The notes beneath the pieces were generated by a model that worked only from the letters and a program-made list of their open reading frames with translations, made no database searches and had not been told where the DNA came from. Position numbers and translations under genes: made by a program. Below, one piece after another: positions 1 to 5,806 of a stretch of DNA of 6,790 bases; positions within the stretch are counted from its first letter, which is position 1; every line of letters starts with the position of its first letter. This DNA comes from FEN-727 sp036508635 (GTDB lineage Bacteria > Actinomycetota > Geothermincolia > Fen-727 > Anoxymicrobiaceae): assembly GCA_036508635.1 (NCBI GenBank), contig DATCGY010000200.1, positions 1-6,790 of the forward strand. The letters are read 5' to 3'.

Positions 1-1
1 A

Positions 2-1111
2 TTCAACCTCTTCAGGGCCCGCGCTCTCAAACAGGTGGTAAGCGTGCCGGTCATAGGCGTCGGACGTATCAACGACCCCAGGTTGGCTGATGAGGCCATA
101 GAAGTCGAAGACGCCGACCTCATAAGCTTCGGGCGCCAACACCTGACCGATCCGGACTTCCTAACTAAAGCTCGCAAGGACGCGTTCGAAGATATCATAT
201 GGTGCCTCGCCTGCAACCAGGGATGCATAGAGAGGCTCGCATTAGAGCTCAAACCCGTGACCTGTACGATCAACCCAGCATGCGGTGAAGAAAAGAAAGC
301 CGAATCCAGCCCGGCGGAGACGAAACTTCACGTCTGGGTCGTGGGCGGTGGACCGGCGGGGGTCAGCGCCGCGCTGAGTGCCTCCTCGCGAGCGCACACC
401 GTGGAGCTCTTCGAGCGTGGGACCGAACTTGGGGGACAGCTCCTGCCCGCAAGCAGGCCCCCTGCCAAAAAAGTGTATATGGGATGGCTCGAGTGGGCCG
501 AACGGCAACTCGAGAAAAGCGGCGTTACCGTGCACCTGGGGCAGAGCGTCACCGGGGATTCTGTACAGATAGGAAACCCCGATTACGTTGTTCTCGCGAC
601 TGGCGCAGACCCCTGGGTACCGGACATTCCCGGCATAGACCACGAAAACGTTGTGGACGCCCGTGAGCTGTTACTGGGCAGGGTAACGCTGGCGAGCAAG
701 GTCTTAATCCTCGGTGCCGGGCCGACCGGGATGGAAACCGCCGATTACCTTGCGGCGAGAGGGATAAAGCCGACGCTGCTCGAAATGAGCGAGGCGCCTT
801 CGCTCCTCAGCCTTACGGCCCACGGATACTGGCTACATAAGCGCCTCAAAGAGGTCGGCGGCACGCTCATCCTCGGCGCGAAGGTCACCCGCATCGAGGA
901 CGGAGCGGTCTACTACGAAAAAGGCGGGGTCGAACAAAGCCTCGAGCCGGCGGGGCCTATCGTGACCGCGCTGGGCGCAAGGTCCGCGGATGGGCTCCGC
1001 GAAGAGCTCGACAAGTTGTCCGTCCCATATGTCGCCGTCGGCGATGCTTCCTCTTCCAGGCGATTGCTGGAGGCGGTGCACGAGGGATACTGGGCCGGGC
1101 TCAACATATAG
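2..1111 (+). CDS. NADH:flavin oxidoreductase / 2,4-dienoyl-CoA reductase-like protein, C-terminal part (5' end outside window)
   Basis: The reading frame is open from base 2, so the start lies upstream; the GTG at 35 falls inside the conserved barrel and is not a real start. What is visible is the C-terminal ~370 residues of a multidomain old-yellow-enzyme protein (family members are usually about 640-680 aa). In order: the end of the FMN-binding TIM barrel (PVIGVGRIND and SFGR..LTDPDFL, the usual FMN-phosphate region); a [4Fe-4S] ligand set C-x2-C-x3-C-x12-C (first Cys codon at 203-205, context CLACNQGC); a first dinucleotide-binding motif VVGGGPAG (about 332-355); a second motif LILGAGPTG (about 704-730); and the FAD-family end motif VAVGDA...LLEAVHEGYWAG. 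Relatives (FadH, trimethylamine dehydrogenase, BaiC/BaiH, enoate reductases) pass electrons from NAD(P)H through FAD and Fe-S to FMN to reduce enoyl C=C bonds, or oxidise amines. The substrate cannot be assigned without the N-terminal half. It ends with TAG, 172 bp before the TetR gene. Confidence 0.93.
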   Translation, partial: FNLFRARALKQVVSVPVIGVGRINDPRLADEAIEVEDADLISFGRQHLTDPDFLTKARKDAFEDIIWCLACNQGCIERLALELKPVTCTINPACGEEKKAESSPAETKLHVWVVGGGPAGVSAALSASSRAHTVELFERGTELGGQLLPASRPPAKKVYMGWLEWAERQLEKSGVTVHLGQSVTGDSVQIGNPDYVVLATGADPWVPDIPGIDHENVVDARELLLGRVTLASKVLILGAGPTGMETADYLAARGIKPTLLEMSEAPSLLSLTAHGYWLHKRLKEVGGTLILGAKVTRIEDGAVYYEKGGVEQSLEPAGPIVTALGARSADGLREELDKLSVPYVAVGDASSSRRLLEAVHEGYWAGLNI

Positions 1112-1186
1112 CTGGTCGCGTTGTCGAACACATGTCGCCATTTTTCACCAGAAGCGTGCGGTCTTCCCGGTCGACGAGGCGCGGAG

Positions 1187-1215
1187 TTGAATAGACGCTA
1201 TTGTCAGTTTATCAT
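1187..1215 (+). promoter_or_regulatory. sigma-70-like promoter for the TetR gene
   Basis: A -35 box TTGAAT (1187-1192; 4 of 6 consensus matches) and a -10 box TATCAT (1210-1215; 5 of 6) are separated by exactly 17 bp. This predicts transcription starting near 1222 and a leader of about 60 nt before the ATG at 1284. It is the best promoter match in the window and suggests the regulator is transcribed independently of the upstream oxidoreductase. Based on motif match only. Confidence 0.5.
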
Positions 1216-1240
1216 CGGTATGGGATTGAAACGTTAGACC

Positions 1241-1259
1241 CCCGGGCACCACTCCCGGG
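1241..1259. promoter_or_regulatory. CCCGGG inverted repeat in the TetR leader (possible operator or leader hairpin)
   Basis: Two CCCGGG hexamers (1241-1246 and 1254-1259) flank the 7-base spacer CACCACT, giving a 19-bp interrupted palindrome. It lies about 20-40 bp downstream of the predicted start site and just upstream of the weak Shine-Dalgarno-like GGAAAG (1264-1269). The position suits an autoregulatory TetR operator, or an RNA stem (6 GC pairs, 7-nt loop) close to the ribosome site. No T-tract follows, so an intrinsic terminator is unlikely. The regulatory role is inferred. Confidence 0.35.
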
Positions 1260-1283
1260 TTCTGGAAAGCGGTACGAACAATC

Positions 1284-1982
1284 ATGGCCCAGAGAAAAAA
1301 ACGGATACCCAAAGAACAACGAAGAACCCAGATACTCAATGCAGCCGTGAGCGTCTTCGCCGAGAAAGGCTATCGCAAAGCATCTATCACCGAGATAAAC
1401 GACAAGGCCAGGATTGCCAGAGGCACCTTTTACCTGTATTTCGAGTCCAAGCAGGACATCTTCCTCGAGCTCGTCGAGTCTTACTTCGACGGCTACGCGA
1501 GGATACTGGACGAAAACCACGCACGGCTCGAGAAGGCGCTCGGAAACGGCACCGATCCGCTCGTAGCCCAGCGCCAGAACGCCTTTGACATCTTCCACTA
1601 TCACGCCTCTCACCCCGCACTGACCGACATCGTCTACAGGGAGGGAATCGGCAGAGATGAGGATTTTACGGCCAGGGTCAGCGAGCTGGCGGGCCTCGCC
1701 CGCGCGCAGTTGACCGAAGGTTTCAGGCTGATGGCGAGCAAAGGCATGATACGTGAGTGCGACATCGAGCTCGTGACATCGATGACAATGGGAGCCGTGA
1801 TGAGCATAACGTCCGAACACATCCTCGGCGAGAAACGCAAAGACATCAAGAACGTCGCCGATGAGTTCGTCGATATGATGATCCGCGCCCTCGCGCCTCC
1901 CGGCCTTAACTCCGAAAAGGCGATAGAGCTCTCAAAGCAACGGCGCGACGACGAGAAGCTTCGCGCCCGGGCGAGCGCCTGA
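1284..1982 (+). CDS. TetR/AcrR-family transcriptional regulator
   Basis: A 232-residue protein, slightly longer than the family's usual ~190-220. The N-terminal DNA-binding domain is classic: a basic lead (RKKRIPKEQRR), helix 1 (QILNAAVSVFAEKGY, about residues 16-30), then the helix-turn-helix ITEINDKARIARGTFYLYF (about 35-53) followed by SKQDIF. The C-terminal ligand/dimer domain (about 65-205) is helical and does not reveal the ligand. The last ~25 residues are a charged tail rich in Lys, Arg and Glu. The ATG at 1284 is chosen because it gives the normal short TetR lead; the upstream GGAAAG is 14 nt away, so ribosome binding looks weak. Members usually repress their own gene and neighbours until a small hydrophobic or CoA-linked ligand binds. 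Likely targets here are itself, the upstream flavoenzyme or the divergent reductase/radical-enzyme pair; which ones is inference. It converges on the epimerase gene with a 55-bp gap. Confidence 0.95.
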   Translation: MAQRKKRIPKEQRRTQILNAAVSVFAEKGYRKASITEINDKARIARGTFYLYFESKQDIFLELVESYFDGYARILDENHARLEKALGNGTDPLVAQRQNAFDIFHYHASHPALTDIVYREGIGRDEDFTARVSELAGLARAQLTEGFRLMASKGMIRECDIELVTSMTMGAVMSITSEHILGEKRKDIKNVADEFVDMMIRALAPPGLNSEKAIELSKQRRDDEKLRARASA

Positions 1983-2037
1983 TACCTTATATATCAACTG
2001 GCCGGGCTTAGTTGGTCACCCACGCCGGAAGCGTCTC

Positions 2038-3084
2038 TCAACCCCTGTAAAAGAGCTTACCCAGGCGCTTGGAGATCGCGGGAAGCGGTCCTTTGGCGGG
2101 TATATACCCCTCGGCCCTGTACCAGTTAAGAGCCCGAAGGATGGAATCCTCCACGGAAGACGGCTCATAGCCGAGCTTCTGCCTTGCTTTCGAGATATCG
2201 AAGAAGAGGTGCTGCGAGGAGTATGAGACCTCCTTCGCGGTAGTCAGCGGGGGCTTTCCAGTGGCATCGGCGATCTTCACGAACATCCAGCCGGCTACTT
2301 TCGCCATGCCGACGGGCAGCGGGATAAAACCTATCTCGAGACCCGCGAGCCTGGCTATCATCTCGAGGTACTCCCGGATGCTCAGGTTTTTGTTTCCGAG
2401 GATGTACATCTCGCCGACCTCGCCGTGTTTGGCGGCAAGCAGGTGACCCCTTGCGACGTCACGGACATCGACTATGTTGAGGCCGCCCTCAAAGACGAGC
2501 AGCTGCAGCCCGTTGGCGGTGTCGAGCATTATCTTGCCGGTGGGGGTCGGTGCCACATCGCCCTCTCCGTACGGAAAGCACGGGTTCACAACCACAAGCG
2601 GCAAATCCCCTTTCCTGGCGAAAGTAAGAGCCTCCTGCTGGGAGAAGTACTTGGTCACCACGTAGTCGCTCTGGCCCCACTGGTTGAATGGGGTTGTCTC
2701 GTCGGCGAGCTCTTTGCCGGGAGCTATGCCGAGCCCGGCGATCGAGCTGGTGAACACCACCTTCTCGAGATCGGCGTTCCTGGCAGACCAAAGCATGTTG
2801 CGAGCGCCCTGGAGATTGACGTGATAGAAGATACCGCGGTCCCTGGCCCATATGGAGAATATCGCCGCCAGATGAAAAAGTGTATCGCAGCCCGTGAGTG
2901 CCTTGTCGAGGCTGTCCGTATCCAGGACGTTTCCGTCGACCCGCTCGATGTCGAGACCCTTGAGGTTTCGGGTGTCCTCTCCGGGCAGTATCATCGCTCG
3001 CACGTCCATACCGTCTTCGAGCAGCACACGAACGATATTTGAACCGATGAATCCCGCCGCTCCCGTCACGAGTGCTTTCTTCAT
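2038..3084 (-). CDS. NAD(P)-dependent epimerase/reductase of the extended SDR family (HpnA / dihydroflavonol reductase-like)
   Basis: A 348-residue extended short-chain dehydrogenase. Seen: the N-terminal cofactor motif VTGAAGFIG (residues 6-14), DGNVLD (50-55), HLAA (71-74), the TSS active-site serine region (112-114) and the catalytic pair Y141-x3-K145 (SDYVVTK). Further family marks are VVNPCFPYGEGD and PTPTG (about 165-183), GLNIVDVRDVARGHLLA (about 201-217), and a C-terminal FFDISKARQKLGY. The NP..P.G..D..PTPTG pattern and overall length resemble hopanoid-associated sugar epimerase HpnA and dihydroflavonol-4-reductase/3beta-HSD-like enzymes. These oxidise, reduce or epimerise hydroxyl/keto groups on sugars, flavonoids or sterol-like compounds. 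No hopanoid gene is visible nearby, so no hpnA symbol is given. The ATG at 3084 is chosen because it begins the Rossmann motif directly and has a strong AAAGGGGGG ribosome site just upstream; an in-frame ATG at 3237 would add 51 unconserved residues. Divergent from the glycyl radical enzyme. Confidence 0.93.
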   Translation of the reverse strand: MKKALVTGAAGFIGSNIVRVLLEDGMDVRAMILPGEDTRNLKGLDIERVDGNVLDTDSLDKALTGCDTLFHLAAIFSIWARDRGIFYHVNLQGARNMLWSARNADLEKVVFTSSIAGLGIAPGKELADETTPFNQWGQSDYVVTKYFSQQEALTFARKGDLPLVVVNPCFPYGEGDVAPTPTGKIMLDTANGLQLLVFEGGLNIVDVRDVARGHLLAAKHGEVGEMYILGNKNLSIREYLEMIARLAGLEIGFIPLPVGMAKVAGWMFVKIADATGKPPLTTAKEVSYSSQHLFFDISKARQKLGYEPSSVEDSILRALNWYRAEGYIPAKGPLPAISKRLGKLFYRG

Positions 3085-3138
3085 GGCAGCCCCCCTTTCT
3101 CGTCGTACCGCTAGCTTAACCCTAATACCGGCGGGGTG

Positions 3139-3168
3139 ACCATAGAGAGAGCCCTTACCGTAGTTCAA
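3139..3168 (-). promoter_or_regulatory. candidate promoter for the SDR epimerase/reductase
   Basis: On the minus strand a -35-like TTGAAC (3168-3163) and a -10-like TATGGT (3144-3139) are separated by 18 bp, each with 4 of 6 consensus matches. Initiation would fall near 3131, giving a leader of about 47 nt before the ATG at 3084. This would also exclude the longer in-frame start at 3237. It is a moderate motif match only. Confidence 0.3.
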
Positions 3169-3200
3169 ATAAAATGCGGCGAGATTACTTCGTTTCTTCA

Positions 3201-3228
3201 TTTTCACCAATCCGGGATTTGATAGAAT
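3201..3228 (+). promoter_or_regulatory. extended -10 promoter for the glycyl radical enzyme
   Basis: TGATAGAAT (3220-3228) is an extended -10 element: the TG dinucleotide, one base, then TAGAAT with 5 of 6 consensus matches. A weak -35-like TTTTCA (3201-3206; 4 of 6) stands 16 bp upstream. Predicted initiation is near 3235, leaving a short leader that holds the ribosome site GAGGGGGAG (3255-3263) before the GTG at 3267. An 11-bp palindrome, AATCCGGGATT (3209-3219), fills the spacer immediately before the TG and could be an operator. Motif-based inference. Confidence 0.4.
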
Positions 3229-3266
3229 AGTGTGCAATCGTCATGTAAGTGATGTGAGGGGGAGCC

Positions 3267-5708
3267 GTGTCGCTGGCAACACGTGACGTCATAGAGGATC
3301 TGTCCACTCCTTCCGAGCGAATATCAAGGATAAGGGGCGAACTCCTTGCGACTACGTATTCGATCTGCCTGGAAAGGCCCGGCCTGCTCACCGAATTCAG
3401 GCGGTCGCCGGAGGGTCGTGCAGCGCGCTGTGAGCATCCGCTCGTGCGTCGGGCCATGGCCCTGGCATACCTCATGTCGAATCGCCTGCCGCATGTATAC
3501 GCCGACGAGCTCATCGTCGGGAATATGACCTCCAGGAGGATCGCCGCCAACTACTATGTCGAAGGCGGGTCCGTGAATATCCTCGAGGACATCTGGCGCC
3601 TCGAAAAAAAGGCGACGTCCATCCACATGTCCGGCCGCGAGAAAATGAGCCTGGTCATCCTCGGGCTGGAGAATCTGCTAAGGAGCGTCGCGGGAAAAGC
3701 GCTCCTCCGTCCCGGCCGAATTAAGCACTTCTTAGATTTCTTCATGGCCAGGCGTTACTTCATTACCGAGGAGGCGGGGATAGCGCACCAGGTCGGCGAC
3801 TATAACATGGTCGTCCACCAGGGCCTCCAAAAGTCGTACGACGAAGCGGGGCTTCGCCTGGAATCAGGCAGGCTCGCTGACGGGAGTCCACTGAGCGATG
3901 ACAATCGCGCCTTCTTCCGCTCGGTTCGGATAACCATCGACGGCATCAGGAAGATGGCCGCAAACCTTGCAAGCGCGGCAGAGCGCGAGGCGGCAAAGCC
4001 CGGGGTCCCGGCCGGCAGGCGCGCCGAGTTGCTGGAGGCGGCCGCCGCTTGCAGGCACGTTCCGTACGAGCCCGCCCGTACTTTCATTGAAGGCCTCCAG
4101 TCGATATGGCTCGTCCACGTGGCGCTCAACCTCGAGGACTTCGAACAGGGGCTCTCTTTCGGACGGCTTGACCAGATCCTCTACCCGCTCTTTCTGGCCG
4201 ATCTCGATGAAGGCCGCCTGACCGCGTCGGGGGCCGCCGAACTGCTGGCGAGTTTCGGGCTCAAGACCTGCGAGACCATGCCGCTCTATTCCGAGCGGGT
4301 CGACCAGTTCTTCAGTGGCAATGGGGTGGCCCAGGCTATCACAGTCGGAGGCACGGACGGCGACGGCAATGACGTGACCAACGAGCTGTCCTCGATCATC
4401 CTCGATTCCTACGCTCAGATACGCACCCGCGAGCCCGCCCTGCACGTTCGGATTCACCCCGGCTCTCCCCCATGGCTCATGGAAAAGGCGGTCGAGGTGA
4501 TACAGCTCGGCACGAGCCGGCCTTCGCTGTTCGGCGACACGTCTGTTGTAAAGGCTCTCGAGGGGGCCGGCATGAGCGCGGAGCATGCGCGCGATTACGC
4601 GGTAATAGGTTGTGTCGAGATGGCAAGCCAGGGGCGCACTTACAACTCCTCAGACGCTGCACTCTTCAACCTCCCACTCTGCCTGGAGCTCGCGCTCAAC
4701 GAGGGCAGGCGTTTCCCGGGGAAAGGGCATGCGGAGAGGCGCTCGCGAATGGGCGCATCGACCAGGCCCGTCTCGGCAATGCGCACGTTCGACGATGTCG
4801 TTGAGGCTTTCCGAACCCAGGTTGCGGATAGCGTTAACGAGATGATCAAGGTCATCAACTGGCTCGAGGAGGTATACCGGGTCGAGAGGCCTACCCCGGT
4901 CAACTCGATTATCACCGACGGTTGCCTTCGCAACGGCAAAGACGTTACCTGGGGTGGGGCGCTCTACGACTACACCTCGATACAGGCGGCCGGGCTGGCC
5001 TCGGCCGGGGACTCGCTTTACGCCATCAAGAGGCTCGTCTTCGATGAGAAGCGCCTGGCCCTAGAGGAGCTGGTCCGCTTCCTCAAAGACGACTGGAGCG
5101 GCTGCGAGGCGCTTCGGGTGGAGATCTCGACAAAGTTCCCCGGGTACGGGAATAGCGAGCCGGCCGCCGACGCGATGACGCAGATCGCCGCGGACGCCTT
5201 CTCGGATGCCATAAGGGCACACCGGAACTCCCGGGGCGGGATGTATATCCCGGGCTTCTATTCCATGACGTGCCATATCGGCTTCGGCCGGGTTACCGGA
5301 GCGCTTCCCGATGGGCGGCATGCGGGCGAGCGGCTCTCCAACGGTCTCTCCCCCGTCGACGGCAGGGAGCGCGGTGGACCGACAGCGGTGCTTGGCTCGG
5401 CGGCCTCGCTCGACAGCGCCCGTTGGGCCAACTGCTACGCGCTGAACCTCAAGTTCGACAAGGCGACTGTCCAGGGGGCCAGGGGGCGGGATATACTGAC
5501 CGGACTTTTCAACGGGTATTTCGAGCTCGGAGGCATGCAGGTGCAGGTCAACGTGCTGGACGCCGACGTTCTACGCGCGGCCCGAGACGACCCCACGCTC
5601 TATCCCGACCTGGTGGTGCGGGTGGCCGGTTACTGCGTCTACTTCAACGACCTCCAACCGGCGGTTAAAGAAGAGATTATCGAGAGAACCGCCCATAGTA
5701 TGGGCTGA
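3267..5708 (+). CDS. Glycyl radical enzyme (pyruvate formate-lyase-like, Cys-x-Glu eliminase/decarboxylase type), substrate unknown
   Basis: An 813-residue cytoplasmic, oxygen-sensitive radical enzyme of normal length for the PFL2/dehydratase branch. The PFL domain covers most of the protein, with LSFGRLDQILYP (about 296-307), ITVGGTDGDGNDVTNELS (about 358-375) and ALHVRIH (391-397). Finger-loop cysteine Cys449 in IGCVEMAS (codon 4611-4613) would carry the thiyl radical. Glu451 two residues on is the acid/base residue shared by glycerol/diol dehydratases, choline TMA-lyase, hydroxyproline dehydratase and arylacetate decarboxylases, and absent in PFL (Cys-Cys) and benzylsuccinate-type synthases. 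The C-terminal glycyl domain ends in DLVVRVAGYCVYF, radical Gly788 (codon 5628-5630), with EEIIERT following. GTG start: GAGGGGGAG lies just upstream and homology begins at once. Residues ~95-185 are divergent and lack the usual family motifs. No activating radical-SAM enzyme is in the window. Reaction class (C-O, C-N, C-S or C-C cleavage) is supported; substrate is not. Confidence 0.93.
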   Translation: MSLATRDVIEDLSTPSERISRIRGELLATTYSICLERPGLLTEFRRSPEGRAARCEHPLVRRAMALAYLMSNRLPHVYADELIVGNMTSRRIAANYYVEGGSVNILEDIWRLEKKATSIHMSGREKMSLVILGLENLLRSVAGKALLRPGRIKHFLDFFMARRYFITEEAGIAHQVGDYNMVVHQGLQKSYDEAGLRLESGRLADGSPLSDDNRAFFRSVRITIDGIRKMAANLASAAEREAAKPGVPAGRRAELLEAAAACRHVPYEPARTFIEGLQSIWLVHVALNLEDFEQGLSFGRLDQILYPLFLADLDEGRLTASGAAELLASFGLKTCETMPLYSERVDQFFSGNGVAQAITVGGTDGDGNDVTNELSSIILDSYAQIRTREPALHVRIHPGSPPWLMEKAVEVIQLGTSRPSLFGDTSVVKALEGAGMSAEHARDYAVIGCVEMASQGRTYNSSDAALFNLPLCLELALNEGRRFPGKGHAERRSRMGASTRPVSAMRTFDDVVEAFRTQVADSVNEMIKVINWLEEVYRVERPTPVNSIITDGCLRNGKDVTWGGALYDYTSIQAAGLASAGDSLYAIKRLVFDEKRLALEELVRFLKDDWSGCEALRVEISTKFPGYGNSEPAADAMTQIAADAFSDAIRAHRNSRGGMYIPGFYSMTCHIGFGRVTGALPDGRHAGERLSNGLSPVDGRERGGPTAVLGSAASLDSARWANCYALNLKFDKATVQGARGRDILTGLFNGYFELGGMQVQVNVLDADVLRAARDDPTLYPDLVVRVAGYCVYFNDLQPAVKEEIIERTAHSMG
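5691..5705. repeat. 15-bp palindrome at the end of the glycyl radical enzyme gene
   Basis: GCCCATA (5691-5697), a single G, then TATGGGC (5699-5705) form a perfect inverted repeat ending one base before the TGA stop codon (5706-5708). As RNA it could fold as a 6-bp stem with a 3-nt loop. There is no T-run after it, so it is not a standard terminator. It could be a protein site or an mRNA 3'-end/processing hairpin, or simply chance within the codons for Ala-His-Ser-Met-Gly. Confidence 0.35.
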
Positions 5709-5806
5709 CCTCGAGCCGTTCGCTCCAAAGTCATCTCGGCCTACCGACCTCGCTGCCCGGCGACTATTGCTTTAGACTCGATACCGTACCCACGAGGAGA
5801 TGCGGC

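Noticed and set aside
35..37. GTG as start codon of the first gene
   Set aside because: The frame is open upstream to base 2, and the sequence on both sides fits the end of an FMN-binding barrel, so the gene is truncated by the window edge.
1112..1186. Terminator after the flavoenzyme gene
   Set aside because: A short T-run occurs near 1140, but no stable stem precedes it.
1212..1820. 202-residue minus-strand reading frame over the TetR gene
   Set aside because: It overlaps the clear TetR helix-turn-helix and has no recognisable domain.
1983..2037. Bidirectional terminator between the convergent TetR and SDR genes
   Set aside because: Only a weak 5-bp CAACT/AGTTG repeat with a 10-base loop is present (about 1996-2015), with no T-tract on either strand.
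2425..3042. 205-residue plus-strand reading frame
   Set aside because: It lies entirely antisense to the SDR gene, whose cofactor and catalytic motifs are unmistakable, and shows no recognisable domain; it is a product of GC-biased third codon positions.
3085..3237. 51-residue N-terminal extension of the SDR from an upstream ATG
   Set aside because: The Rossmann motif starts immediately at the ATG at 3084, which has a strong ribosome site. The extension has no family similarity and would overlap the predicted divergent promoters.
3864..4586. 240-residue minus-strand reading frame
   Set aside because: It is antisense to the conserved core of the glycyl radical enzyme and has no family motifs.
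3267..5708. True pyruvate formate-lyase or benzyl/alkylsuccinate synthase assignment
   Set aside because: PFL needs adjacent active-site cysteines, and the succinate synthases lack the Glu two residues after the cysteine; this protein has Gly-Cys-Val-Glu.
5709..5806. Separate promoter for the lipoprotein hydrolase
   Set aside because: TAGACT near 5773 is a weak -10-like match with no acceptable -35 at the right distance; only the ribosome site is convincing.
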